A stretch of DNA of 64,000 nucleotides from Flaccisagitta enflata (GCA_965153355.1 OZ231126.1:59086001-59150000), one strand, 5' to 3'. Counted from the stretch's first letter, positions 12,842-24,415 are shown. Translations and numbers: made by a program. The notes: generated by a model from the letters alone, not told the origin.

Positions 12842-13033
12842 TAGGCAGCGGCCCCAATGCAATGTTCTGTAGAGCACAGGGGCAGTGCCAGTGGACCTGT
12901 CCCCCCCCCCCCTTTCATTGGGTGCCGGATCAGAACCTTTAAACCCAATTTTGGCCATCTCCTCCCTGAAAACGGCCCTCCGAGACGTTAAATCAACCCT
13001 CCTAAACCTAAAATCAGCCATTTGAGCAGGGCA
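12842..13033. mobile_element. GCAGCGGCC-type element, short copy
   Basis: GGCAGCGGCCCC, then TTCTGTAGAGCACAGGGG, a C13 tract, aCTCAAA-like decayed minisatellite and an ending GCAGGGC. It is a diverged relative of the 38.8-kb copy. Confidence 0.5.
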
Positions 13034-13188
13034 ACTTCTTGTTCTTGTTCTTGTTCTTGTTTTTTATTTTATCTTTTTCTGGTGGGTTTAAAGGCTTAAA
13101 CTCAAACTGGTGGATTTCAAGGCTTAAATTGAAACTAAGGGGGTTTCAAGGTTTAAATTGAGACTGGTGGGTTTCAAGGCTTTATAGA

Positions 13189-13919
13189 TTCAATGATGAT
13201 ACAATGAGAGGGGCGGCAAAATAGCTAGCACCCCTACCCACAGCTTAGATGGGATATGTCACAAAGACAGCTAAGGTGGCAGCTGGAAACTTATCCCATA
13301 ACAATTCCCGCCATTAAGGCGTTTTTCGAATTTCCTTCTCATTCTATAGAAAATGGCCATAAAAGGGCTGAATCCCACACTTCTGCAAATGGCCGATTTT
13401 CACCCTAAAAGAGCTGTATCTTTAAAACTAGGTTGAGATTACAAAATGGGGGGTCGGTATCAACCTACTTCGGAAATGCCAATCGGACATATCACCAGAC
13501 CATGCGCAATCACAAAACAACCTGAGAACTAGAAGGATAAGTTCATGAGATTTTATCATTTATAGTCGTGCCAACCCTACCTTTCCCATAGTAAAGTATA
13601 GGAGCTTCCTCTTCCTCTTCCTTTTCCCTATTCATTACAATGTAAATAAGGGGTGTGGCACGACTGTAAACGATATGGTGTGACTCCTTTTTCCTTTCAC
13701 ATGTGTTTTTGTGCACACTTTGGTCATATGTCCGACTGGCATTTCCAAAGTTCGTTGTTACCGACCCCCCCCCCCCATTACAAAATCACCTCGATGGTGG
13801 GAATTGCATTGGGATAAGCCATCGGACACCACCTTTGATACCCTTGTGGTATTGATCATCTGAGCTACAGGTAGGGGTGCTAGCGATTTCGACTACCCCT
13901 CTCACTGTAATATCATTGC
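13189..13919. mobile_element. Fold-back element inserted in a minisatellite
   Basis: The left end CAATGATGATACAATGAGAG with GCTAGCACCCCTACC is mirrored at the right by GGTAGGGGTGCTAGC and CTCTCACTGTAATATCATTG. Inner arms also pair (CCGACCCCCC and GGGGGGTCGG around 13460 and 13765). The flanking AAACTGGTGGGTTTCAAGG minisatellite occurs on both sides (13080-13185 and from 13930), so the element split it. Confidence 0.7.
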
Positions 13920-13965
13920 TTCTGTAATTGAAACTGGTGGAGTCAGGTCAAGGAAACTATTTACG

Positions 13966-14000
13966 TCCCGCACGTGACTTATAGGTGTTGGCCTTGTTTT
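13966..14000 (+). mobile_element. Isolated subfamily G tail
   Basis: CCCGCACGTGACTTATAGG then TGTTGGCCTTGTTTT is a 3' end without a recognisable head. The GGTGGGTTTCAAGG minisatellite before it may be the remains of its body. Confidence 0.6.
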
Positions 14001-14216
14001 TCTCTCATTTACTCTTTCATTTTTTTTTTATCCTATGCTTCTCTCTTTTCCTTTTCCTTTTCCTTTTTCTTTTTGGCTTTCTCCTTCTTTTCCTTTTTTC
14101 TTGTTCATCTTTTGGCCTTTATGTTCTCCAAGTAGTCGCAAAATATAAAGTTAACCAGTTAGTACTTAACCAACTACAAAAATCAATAGTTTCAATTTTT
14201 TCAATTTCAGTTTTTT

Positions 14217-14397
14217 TAGTCGCGTGCACGCGACTCTACACCTTGCTTTGTCTTTCAGTCCGTCACACTTTTACTTTTTTTATCAATTTTATTTCTTTAA
14301 GTCATTTAAAAGCATTTAAGAGTATACTAAGTCATTCTAAGTCATTCTAAGTCAATCTGTAAGTCTCGCACGCGACTTATAGGTGTTGGCCTTGTTT
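14217..14397 (+). mobile_element. Hairpin element, subfamily G
   Basis: The head AGTCGCGTGCACGCGACT is followed by TCTACACCTTGCTTTGTC, a body with AAGTCATTCT repeats, and the tail GTCTCGCACGCGACT, TATAGGTGTTGGCCTTG. Confidence 0.9.
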
Positions 14398-14402
14398 TTT
14401 TT

Positions 14403-14635
14403 TAGTCGCGTGCTACGCGACTCTACACCCCGCTATGTCGGTCATTCGGTTGGTCGGTCAGTCAGTTGGTTGGTCGGTCGGTTGGTAACTTGGTTGGTTG
14501 GTCCCCTTTTTACTTTTTTGGCGTTTTTGAGCTTTTTGAGCATACGGCTCCTGCCCAGATGCCCTGATTACCTTCTCCAGCACTGCACCTGCCCATCCGC
14601 ACGCGACTAGGGTAGCCGTGTATCCGGCCTTGTTT
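14403..14635 (+). mobile_element. Hairpin element, subfamily A, in tandem with the previous element
   Basis: It begins only a few T residues after the preceding element. The head is AGTCGCGTGCTACGCGACT, followed by a GGTTGGTC tetramer run; the tail reads CGCACGCGACTAGGGTAGCC and ends GGCCTTGTTT. Confidence 0.9.
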
Positions 14636-14839
14636 CATTTTGATGGCCACTAGCCAACTAATTACTATCAAGAATTGACATAAAATTTCCATGTTTGACT
14701 ATTGGTGGCTGAAAATGCCTGATTTTTTCAAGATATGAGTCAAACTTCTTTATATAAAGCTTTTACAAGCTAATTTTGGTTAGTGAACTATTTGGGTTAT
14801 GGAAATTTTGACTAACTAGTTAAAGTTATTTAGAGCGCG

Positions 14840-15746
<907 letters not shown>

Positions 15747-16009
15747 TCGTAACCCTGAATGGATGGAATAATTCTCGGCGAAATCAACAACTTAAAATTT
15801 TCGTTCTTGCCTCATGATGACCATCGTGAGTTTCTTCTCTCTCTTTCATTCTTTGAGTTCAATTCTTTCTCCTTTGTGTTAAAATGAATTTTTCTCCAGT
15901 TTCACCTTTTATAAACTTTTCTCCGGTACTTCCACTTTTCAGTCGTGTGCTACGCGACTCTACACCCCGCTTTGTCCGTCGGTCGGTTGGTTGATCATGT
16001 TTTACTTTT

Positions 16010-16234
16010 TAGTTGCAGACACGCAACCCTAAAAGAGGCTTTGTCCGTCCGTCCGTCGGTCGGTCAGTCCGTAGAGGTGATCGAGTTGAAAAGTGGGAAA
16101 ATGAGCGTTTTAGAAGCTTCTTGTGTATGTGTCTGCGTTGGAAGGGGAGTTGGGTGGGGCATTGGGTGTGGATGGGGGTTGGATACCCCTGCTCACCCGT
16201 CCCCAACGATATTGTGACCCCGCGTCACTTGTTT
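16010..16234 (+). mobile_element. Hairpin element, subfamily B2, nested
   Basis: The head AGTTGCAGACACGCAACC is followed by CTAAAAGAGGCTTTGTCCG, and the 3' end reads AACGATATTGTGACCCCGCG then TCACTTGTT. The same alternative tail occurs at 33571-33844. Confidence 0.85.
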
Positions 16235-16360
16235 TTTCTCATTTTATTCCCACTAGCTCATTTTAAGTCAATTAGGTCATTTAAGTCAAATAGGATTGTA
16301 ATTAGTCATTTTAGGTCATTTTAAGCAAATTTAAGTCATTTGAGTCATTTTTTCATTTTA

Positions 16361-16545
16361 CAGTTAAATCCCGCTCCAACGGATTTCAGGGGACCAAAAA
16401 AATTGTGTTTGTTATAAATGGAATACTGTAAGTGTTACAGCCAATATAGGAAAAAAAAAGAAAAAATATTGAAGGCACATCTGTTAGGTATCTGTTATAA
16501 GCAAAATTCTGTTAGAAGTGGTTCCTTCAGAGCGGGGTTCAACTG
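16361..16545. mobile_element. pogo-like MITE with TA target duplication, nested
   Basis: The 185-bp unit starts CAGTTAAATCCCGCTCC and ends with the inverse, AGCGGGGTTCAACTG, flanked by TA at 16359-16360 and 16546-16547. The termini resemble pogo/Tigger ends (CAGTTGAACC type). It contains no transposase. Confidence 0.8.
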
Positions 16546-16856
16546 TAGTTATTTTTGGTCAATTTAAGTCTATTTAGGTCACTTAAAGTCAATTGAAGGT
16601 CAATATAAGTCAATTAAAGCATTTTAAGTCAATTTAAATCAATTTAAGTCATTTTAGTCGTTTAAATCATTTCAGTCATTTTAAGTCAATTCAAGTTGAT
16701 TTAGGTCATTTTTGGTCATTTTAGATCATTTTTAATCATTTTTAGTCATCTTAACTTAAGTCATTTAAATTCAATGAAAGTCATCTTGGTTGTTATTATT
16801 GAGTAATTATGTGAGTCTCGCATGCGACTTATACTGTAGGTGTTGGCCTTGTTTTT

Positions 16857-17013
16857 CAGTCCGTCCGTCCGTGCCCTTTTTACTTTTTTTATTTCTTGGC
16901 GTATACAAGCGATTTTTGCATTTCTGCACCTGCCCAAATGCAGAAGTAGTCTTTTTATCACTGCTCCTGCCCACCTGCAGGCGACTTGGATAGCCGTGTG
17001 ACCGGCCTTGTTT
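16857..17013 (+). mobile_element. Hairpin element, subfamily A, 5'-truncated
   Basis: It lacks the head hairpin and starts in the GTCCGTCC run. The tail TGCAGGCGACTTGGATAGCC then GGCCTTGTTT is present. It follows directly on the subfamily G tail. Confidence 0.75.
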
Positions 17014-17425
17014 GTTTTTTTTTTTCATACAAGAGACGCTAAAATTTTTGAGTCATTTGCATTTCCGTCACATTTTTTTGTTTGTTTTTGTTTTGGGCAG
17101 CATCACCGCCCTGCTCAGTGCCCACCCACACACGACACTATTTACTATTCGATTTTTTACGTGGCCACCCTGACTAAAGCGGTATCCTGAATATCAAAGT
17201 TTTTTTTTCTCGAAAACCAACCATTCAATTATCTGATCTTGTTTCCATTCCTGCGTCCCTCATCTTCATGACATGTCATGTCATATCGTAACTGGACTCA
17301 GTGGGTCGGTCAGTTTGTCTCCCGACCTGTTTTCGCCCAATGCTAATTATCATCTGTATAAGTATGTAGTGTGAATTGGACTGATCAGTGTCTACCAATC
17401 TCATATCGACTGAATTTAACTATGT

Positions 17426-17615
17426 TGTCGCGCGCAAGCGACTCTATAACCCGCTATGTCGGTCGGATGGTCAGTCCATAACACTAAACTTTTTTCGGCG
17501 TTATAAAGCGGGTTTTGCATTTCTGTTTGATTAGGCTACTTTATCATCGACCTTACCTTTTGCATGTGACGTGCCTTTTATCCGTGCCGTGCCATGCCGT
17601 GTATCCGGTCTTGTT
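17426..17615 (+). mobile_element. Hairpin element, subfamily A, diverged
   Basis: The head GTCGCGCGCAAGCGACTC is followed by TATAACCCGCTATGTCGG. The tail is worn (GCATGTGACGTGCC) and ends GTATCCGGTCTTGTT. Confidence 0.7.
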
Positions 17616-17679
17616 CCTGGCTCTGTCTGTTATGAAATCTCATTCAGTGCGTTATCATTTTCAATGCCGTTGATCATAC

Positions 17680-17905
17680 TGCTTGTTCCACCGGGTTCAC
17701 ACGGCTCTGGGTACTATCTGCTGGTTTGTTGGTAGCTCGGTCCGTCCGTCCGTCCATTCATCGGAAATACATCGCTTTTTGATGTAAAAACTGTAATGAG
17801 TGTTTTTGTATCATATTACCGCCCCTGCCAGAATGCTTGATCAGTTTGTTTCATCCCTGTCCCTGTCCACGTGACTCGGGTGGTCGTACATCAGACGTTG
17901 TTTGT
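17680..17905 (+). mobile_element. Hairpin element, strongly degenerate
   Basis: The GTCCGTCCGTCC run, GCCCCTGCC, CCACGTGACTCGGGTGGTCG and a TTGTTTG end occur in the family order, but the head is lost. Confidence 0.5.
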
Positions 17906-19866
17906 TTATTTCCTCGATCAGCTAACTTTAATTTTGCCAATACTCCTTACTTTGATTTATTTCCAGAGGGAGAGAAAAGTGGACTGTGAAGGAATGAACG
18001 AGTAAACAGTAAGTTTCCCCTTCACCTATTGAATCAACGTAAACCTTACCAAAATTTAAACAAGCGCAACGAAACAAACGAAACAAATCTTAACGAAAGC
18101 AAAAAAGAAACAAAACAAAACAAAGCTAAAACTAAACAAAGTCGAAAAAGCGTAAAGGGGAAACAAGGAGAAATAAGAGAGGAATAAAGACAGAAAACAA
18201 AAAAACCGGAGAAACCAGGTTCATCAGACAAAGACTGAGCGAGAAAACGAAAAAAGAGTCAATGCTATGGTGACAGTGACTATGGTGACTATGGTGCCAG
18301 TGCTATTGTGACAGGATACCAAATGCGAAACCAAAACAAAACAATAGAAAAAGAATCAACGAAACGACGAAAAAAGAAAGAAAAGTTTTCTGGCTGTTGA
18401 AACGTCTAAGAGAAACAAAGAACCAATACATTTCTATCCTAATAACAGGAGAGGACGCGGTCGCGCCTGAAGCTAGTGAAAAAAAAGCCAGTAATTTCAA
18501 AGAAACAGCACAACTTTGGAAAAAGACAAGTTAACAGAGAAACAGAGACAAGTTGTGTTTTATAAAATCAATCTATAACGGAGACAGGGCCTTTGAAAAA
18601 AGAAAAAGATGCCAGTCTTTCTGTGATCCTTGAAACAACATAAAACGAAAACATACATTGAAAATATACCCTTGTTCCATACGGATCGCCATAAAGAATG
18701 ATATTGAGCGTGATACGCTTGATCCACAAATGAACTGGTTTCCCGTCTCAAATTTTTTTTAAGTCCGTGTCACCTATCTCGCCAATCTGGAACAAAGGAA
18801 AACGAAAGAAAACAAATTGAAACTACAAGACAGAACCGAAAGCATGAGCATCCATGTACAGAGAGGGAAAAGATTGAGAAAACAAAAAGAGAAATGTAGG
18901 AGAGAATAAATAACAAATGGGAGCGTCGATGCTGGCCCAGTTTTTGGTCAGTGCGAGGCATCGAGGTCATCTCAGTTGTTGTTGTTGATTCATCTCTCCC
19001 TCTTTCTCTGTCGTTGGAGCTCTCTCTCTGTCCCTCGATCCCTCTCTCTCATCCCCCGACTTAGTGGGGGTTCAGTGGTGATATTCAAACGCGCATCGAG
19101 TGGGGAAGATTCGATACAAAATACTTTTTTTTGTATTTCATCCGAATATGTGTACTACGTGTATTCTCGTGAACCGTGATTGAGGGTTCAAGATGAGGAA
19201 CGAATCGTGGAAGGAAGGCCCAAGTTTGACCCGGGAGAGAGGAGCGTAAAAGAAGAAGGGGAAAATAACTCCGCGGGAAACAAAACCTTGAATGGGAAGA
19301 AAAAGCCACAACAAAAGCATCAACAGGAATTGGTAACATCAACCACAAGGTCATCGAAAGACAAAAATTGTAACAGCAACGACAATAACACTAACACCAA
19401 CAGCGTCAACCACAACAACAACACCAACGTCAACGCCGCCAACAAAACCAACACCATCAGGTCAACATCAACGAATAATCAAAAGCAAAAAAAAAAAAAA
19501 AAAAAAGGGAAAAAGAGACAAAGGAAAAGGAAATCGGGAGTTAAGTGGATGACCGTATAATTAGTGGCCCGCCAAACGAGTAAATTGAGAAAACAACAAA
19601 AATTTAAAAAAGACCCCGAAATCTTGAAGGAACAAAGGAAATACTTAGCGGTGATTGAAAGTAAAAGGGAAGCCGAGCAAAAAAAGGATAAGAAATTAAA
19701 ACGAAAAAAAAAAAAAAACCAAGAAGAAAAAGAAAATAAATTGCCTAAATCATCTAAACTCGCCAATTGAGAAGTGGATAAAATTGACCATTTTCTATGT
19801 TTCAAATTTGCGGGCGGTAAAAAAGCGGAAGTAGGGAGAAAAGAGAGGGGAGAGAGACGATCAACT
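17906..19866 (+). promoter_or_regulatory. Probable promoter and 5' UTR region of the CDK4/6-like gene
   Basis: No other gene is readable between the degenerate hairpin element ending near 17905 and the kinase ATG. The sequence becomes strongly purine-rich and AAC/AAAG-rich from about 18050. Short lysine- and asparagine-rich open frames occur at 19180-19560 and 19564-19770; the second is in the kinase frame but is closed by TGA at 19768-19770. I read these as upstream open frames in a long 5' leader rather than protein genes, because they consist mainly of AAC and AAA codons. No TATA box or initiator could be defended. The transcription start is not determined. Confidence 0.35.
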
Positions 19867-19933
19867 ATGGCTTCCACGGCCACACCTCTCTACGAAGGGA
19901 AAGAGAATCAGTACGAAGAAGTCTCCAAAATTG
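19867..19933 (+). CDS. CDK4/6-like cyclin-dependent kinase, first coding exon
   Basis: This exon encodes 22 residues plus one base (MASTATPLYEGKENQYEEVSKI + G). The YEEVSKIG stretch matches the YE-x-x-x-x-IG segment that opens the kinase domain of CDK4 and CDK6. The ATG has A at -3 and G at +4. It is the first ATG after an in-frame TGA at 19768-19770, so the start is well supported. The donor reads ATTG|GTAATG at 19934. The exon ends after codon base 1, exactly the phase required by the exon at 23777, and the join gives an uninterrupted glycine loop. Family role: a nuclear and cytoplasmic Ser/Thr kinase that pairs with D-type cyclins and phosphorylates retinoblastoma-family proteins in G1. 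The sequence upstream is purine-rich and probably 5' untranslated. Identity is very likely once the two exons are read together; CDK4 and CDK6 cannot be separated because many invertebrates have a single CDK4/6 gene. Confidence 0.85.
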
Positions 19934-20214
19934 GTAATGATTAAAGTAATGATATATTGTCTTCAAATTTGGTTATTTGGTTTTGGGTTGATGGAGGTAG
20001 ACTTATCTGACGGTCTCATTGGCGACCACACTCAATCACCATTCAACTTGACTTCCATTGATACTTCTCAGCTCACCCTTAGATGGTATATTTTCCATAA
20101 CCACCCCTCAATTGATCTTGATAGCGCCATATGAACAACAATGGACGATAAAGCCAATCATTCATGACCACCTTTCTATCCTGATTTCGACTGATCCAAC
20201 CATCCTTTGACACT

Positions 20215-20960
20215 CCTCAACTGACCTTTATATGGCATGGTTGATCTTCCACAAACCACCCCCCCCCCTCAACTAAACTTGAAAGCGCCCTATCATCCAC
20301 GACCACCCCTCTGACCGTGATAGGGTTGATCATTCAGGACCACCCCTCGATCGTACGTGATGGTCAATGGGGTTCATCATTCATGACCACCCCTCAAATG
20401 TCTGTGATAGGGTTGATCATTCAGGACCACCCCTCGATTGACTGTGATAGGGTCGATCATTCACGACCACACCTCGATTGACTGTGATAGGGTTGATCAT
20501 TTACGACCACCTCTCAACTAGCAGTGATAGGGTCTATCATTCACAACCACCCTTTGATTTGCTGTGATAGGGTTTACCAATTATGACCACCTCTCAACTG
20601 ACGGTGATAGGGTCGATCATTCAGAACCACCCCTCGATTGACTGTGATAGTGTTAATCAATCATGACCATCTCTCAACTGATGGTGATAGAGTCTTTCAT
20701 TTAGGACCACCCCTCGATTGACTGTGATAGGGTCAATCATTCAGGACCACCGCTCAACTGACTGTGATAGGGTTGATCATTCAGGACCACCCCTCGATTG
20801 ACTGTGATAGGGTTGATCAATCATGACCACCTCTCAACTGACGGTGATAGAGTCTATCATTCAGGACCACCCCTCGATTGACTGTGATAGGGTCGATCAT
20901 TCAGGACCACCGCTCAACTGATTGTGATAGGGTTGATCATTCAGGACCACCCCTCGATTG
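20215..20960. repeat. About 40-bp minisatellite in CDK4/6 intron 1
   Basis: Around 18 imperfect copies contain TGATAGGGTTGATCATTCA and GGACCACCCCTCGATTGACTG. Two alternating variants (CCCCTCGATTG and CCTCTCAACTG) suggest a higher-order dimer of about 80 bp. Confidence 0.9.
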
Positions 20961-21091
20961 ACCCTCGAAGCCTTCTTTCCCATTTTTTGACATCATCTTG
21001 CTTTCGCTTTTTACCCTCGCAATCATTTAAATTCCTTTTGAGCGACAGTCGAAACACAAAAATGTTTTCTTTGACGATAATTAATATTGAT

Positions 21092-21092
21092 T

Positions 21093-21155
<63 letters not shown>
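21092..21155. repeat. CT array in CDK4/6 intron 1
   Basis: Pure CT dinucleotide run. Confidence 0.95.
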
Positions 21156-21158
<3 letters not shown>

Positions 21159-21159
21159 T

Positions 21160-22143
21160 TTCACACCCTACGTATAAACATTTCTAATTCTAAATTCTCA
21201 CAGAAAAGGAAAGAAAATGGGCAAAAAAGAATGTTCTAAAAGTAGCGGGGTGTAAAAATGAGCATGGGTGGGATATTGACTGTAGGGTGTGAGGGGTGAT
21301 ATCGAATATGTCATAATTGAAAAAAAGACTACCATGCAAACAAAAGAGTTTTTGTGACCCGAATATAGAGAACGTGAACAGCCGAGAGATGAGAAAGGAT
21401 ATTTCGATGAAATGCAGGAAGTTACAACAGATACAACAGGCACTACGGGGGCAAGGTAGAGAGGGCTGAAAAAAGTATCCATCCGTTTGACATGTTTTTG
21501 AATGACTGAAAATTGATCATGCTCAAATCGACTCACAGTTTGCGGCATCCCCTTTCATGTTCGATTCGTTACCCAGTTCCGCCCTCTAAGTCTATCTTTT
21601 CCTCATCCTCCTTCTCTTCCTCCATTCTTTCTTCTTCTTTTTTTCTAAACCGATTTGGATAACTCCACATTCCACATGTCTTTCAATTTAGGGGTCAAAT
21701 TTTAAGAAGTGCATCGCTCTTTTTTCCCTTCTCTTTTACCGCTCATATATTCATCTATGACGTTATATGATCACCGAATTCGTTCGATCGTTCCATGGAT
21801 CAGTAACTTGGAATAGAACGTCCGGCGGTCGAATTAAGCTTGACTTTTGATTCGATCCTTTAAGGGCAAGGTTTCTTAGCAATGTTGCCCTCGGATGATT
21901 TGGTTACACAGGTAACAATCATTTGCCCTTAACTACATTGGTAAGCAGCTTGCTTTAGGGTTAGATTGAGAAAAAATGTTTTTTTAAGATTCTGTTTCAG
22001 AGAAAACTAGGAGTGGTGCGCTTATTAATTAGTCAGTGAGGCTTCACAAGGCCCTCTTCCATTTATTTCAGTTTGGGTATAGTGAGGGATATTGTTCCAC
22101 TTGTCATACCTGTTCGTTCATTTTTGTCTTAGATCTTAATTTT
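21160..22143. other. CDK4/6 intron 1, no feature recognised
   Basis: Unique-looking sequence without a readable exon. The open frame at 21198-21548 on the minus strand shows no domain. Confidence 0.5.
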
Positions 22144-22360
22144 TAGTCCCGTGCTACGCGACTCTGCACTCTGCATCATCCGTCCGTCGGTCGCTCGATT
22201 GTTTGGTCTGTAAGTTCATCACACTTTATTTCTTTTAGTTTTTGGGCGTTTACAGGTGGTTATTTTATTACTGCGCCTGCCCAAAGGCATGGTTAGCCTT
22301 TTAGTCATTGCCCCTGCACTCCCGCACGCGACATGGGTAGTCGTGTGACGGGCCTTGTTT
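22144..22360 (+). mobile_element. Hairpin element, subfamily A, in CDK4/6 intron 1
   Basis: Head AGTCCCGTGCTACGCGACT, tetramer run, tail CGCACGCGACATGGGTAG, end GGGCCTTGTTT. One arm base has mutated (CCC for CGC). Confidence 0.85.
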
Positions 22361-22697
22361 CTTTTCAAAGTCGCCATCTTTTGCAGCACTCATTCGACAG
22401 AGATTTGTTGTTGTTGTTTTTTTTTTTTTTTTTTTTTTTTCGTTTTTTTTTTTTTACAGTTGCGTGCTCATCAATAAACCAGCTCATTCATGGCTAATGT
22501 CAATCGAATTCGTAAGAGGGTTTGTTGAATGTTGAGGGTAAGAAAGTGCACCGCTAAGTATTGGAAGATATGTGTAAGCTCCGTCAGATCAACTCTCCCA
22601 AAATTTAAAGTTTGAACGTACATTTTTCATCAAAGTCCTTGAGCGCAGAATTTCCTGTCTGAACCAGAGTCGTAGCCGTGGGCCCAATACTCATTTT

Positions 22698-22702
<5 letters not shown>

Positions 22703-22794
<92 letters not shown>

Positions 22795-22801
22795 AGAGAG
22801 A

Positions 22802-22833
<32 letters not shown>

Positions 22834-22852
22834 CAGAGAGAGAGAGAGAGAA
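22703..22852. repeat. AG array in CDK4/6 intron 1
   Basis: AG dinucleotides with rare ACAG interruptions, followed by GACTGACA repeats to about 22875. Confidence 0.95.
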
Positions 22853-23536
22853 TGACTGACAGACTGACAGACTGAAAGGAAGACAGTTAGAATGACAGAT
22901 GTATCAATTGCGAGATACAGAGACAAAGAGACGGACAAAAACAAAAGAGATGGACAGAACGACAGATTGAAAGACAGACTGATGAAATCGGGATGAAGGA
23001 AAAGGGAGGAATGGGAACAAAAAGTATACTAAAATGTAAATTCGGCCTAAAATACACAAAGAAGTCGAATTTTTGCGTTTATTTGCTTTCGGCGTAGGGT
23101 TACTACTCAGCATCAAAATCACGGAGTCCCTTTGCGTAAGGTTTTACCTTTTCCTGACCTTGAGGATTTTGCCTCCATCTCCTCTCCTAGCTATCCCGCA
23201 TAAATACAAATCTCTTCTGACATCTGCTGCATCTGTTTCTTAGCCTTTAAGCATCTGTTTATCGTCATGTCATAATCCGTTTTTCTGTTTTGACGACAAC
23301 TAGACGGACAACGCAATGCCATTAATTGACCATCCATTCACGGATCTGTTCCATGAGTCCTCTTCAAGAGGCTTCACTCTGATCTGGGTTGCTAACTATC
23401 CCCACCTTATAAATATATAGACGTCATGGTGACATGGGGGGCGCAGAGCGATTCTTTTTTAGTTTCTTAGTATCATTTAAGTCTTGAGACGTATGATTAA
23501 TTTATCAAAGCGCGTGCCCCGATCAGTATGTTCTCA

Positions 23537-23776
23537 TGAGGCCTGTGGAGAAGTGTTAAAAATGGAGTACCCTAATCATTTTCTTCCCATTACAGGTTAT
23601 GGGGCCATGAAGCGATGTTCAAATAGAGTACCCTAATCAGTTTCTCTCTTGAACAGGTCATGGGCCATACAACGATGTTCAAATGGAGTACCCTAATCAT
23701 TTTCTCTCTTTAACAGGTGATGGGGCATATAGCGATGTTCAAATGGAGTACCCTAATCAGTTTCTCTCTCTAACAG
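23537..23776 (+). repeat. About 60-bp tandem repeat of the CDK4/6 intron-1 acceptor plus exon-2 start
   Basis: Four successive copies carry a polypyrimidine tract, an AG acceptor and a decayed copy of the first part of exon 2; a fifth, older exon-start copy sits at 23537-23560. The GGAGTACCCTAATCA landmark recurs at about 23565, 23626, 23686 and 23746, so the spacing is 61, 60 and 60 bp. Alternative acceptors precede 23597, 23657 and 23717, and the normal one precedes 23777. The two copies nearest the exon are exactly 60 bp long and have no stop codon in the exon frame. The most distal copy is 61 bp and runs into a stop. Confidence 0.9.
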
Positions 23777-23948
23777 GTCATGGGGCGTATGGGGAAGTGT
23801 TCAAAGGGCGTGACCTGATTAACGGCGGCGATTGGGTGGCGCTGAAGAAAATTCGAATCCGAACTTCGGCCGACGAAGGAATGCCTTTCAGCACCATCAG
23901 AGAAATCGCCTCCCTCAGGAAGCTCGAGGAGCATCGCAACATCGTCAA
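23777..23948 (+). CDS. CDK4/6-like kinase, second coding exon (glycine loop to PSTAIRE-equivalent helix)
   Basis: The 172-bp exon starts after a CTCTCTCTAACAG acceptor and ends AA|GTCAGT. It encodes the ATP-binding glycine loop GHGAYGEV, then FKGRDL, NGGDWVALKK with the catalytic lysine, RIRTSADEGMPFSTIREIA with the cyclin-binding helix motif PFSTIRE, and SLRKLEEHRNIVK. The helix motif separates CDK4/6 (P-[IL]-S-T-[VI]-R-E) from CDK1/2 (PSTAIRE), and the RDLxNGG and EEGMP-type segments are also CDK4/6 traits. The donor GTCAGT is weaker than consensus. The acceptor region has been tandemly duplicated (see the 60-bp repeat entry), giving extra in-frame acceptors. The next exon should begin with LFDVC-like residues and contain HRDLKPQN; I could not find it to the right, so intron 2 is probably long or later exons are short and unrecognised. 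Confidence 0.95.
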
Positions 23949-23964
23949 GTCAGTGATATAATTA

Positions 23965-24150
23965 TGAATGAATGAATGTATGAATAAATGAATGAATGAA
24001 TGAAAGAATGAATGAATGAATAAATGATTGAATAAATGAATAATTGAATGAAGGAATGAATGAATGAATGAATGAATGATTGAATGATGGAAGGATGAAT
24101 GAAAGAATGAATGAATGAATGAATGTAAAGATGAATGGATGAATGAATGA
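23965..24150. repeat. ATGA tetranucleotide array at the start of CDK4/6 intron 2
   Basis: It begins about 16 bp after the exon 2 donor and runs for about 185 bp with point interruptions. Confidence 0.95.
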
Positions 24151-24415
24151 AACAAGCTGATTCATCCCTAAACCATGCAACGAATTAATCATATAGCCGA
24201 CCCAACAATCAATCAATCCATTTATCAATGACACAATCAATACAATTAACATGAGATCCACATATACCAAAGAGCGGAAACTCAACACCTTCCTGACACA
24301 AGGCTGCAAAAAGAGTACCTACTCAGATAGCTTGATAAGTTCGACTCTTGACCCAAATTTCGGCGAAAAAGATACTGGTTTTGAAACAAACTTTTCTCTT
24401 TAAATGCAGTATTTT

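Larger units (their letters stand above)
15940..16856 (+). mobile_element. Hairpin element, subfamily G, containing two nested insertions
   Basis: The head AGTCGTGTGCTACGCGACT is at 15941 and the tail GTCTCGCATGCGACTTAT with TGTTGGCCTTG is at 16814-16856. Its body is a degenerate AAGTCATTTT repeat. A subfamily B element (16010-16234) and a pogo-like MITE (16361-16545) interrupt it. Confidence 0.8.

Noticed and set aside
19180-19770. Lysine/asparagine-rich genes upstream of the kinase
   Set aside because: Low-complexity AAC and AAA codons; closed by stops before the kinase ATG. Treated as 5' leader.
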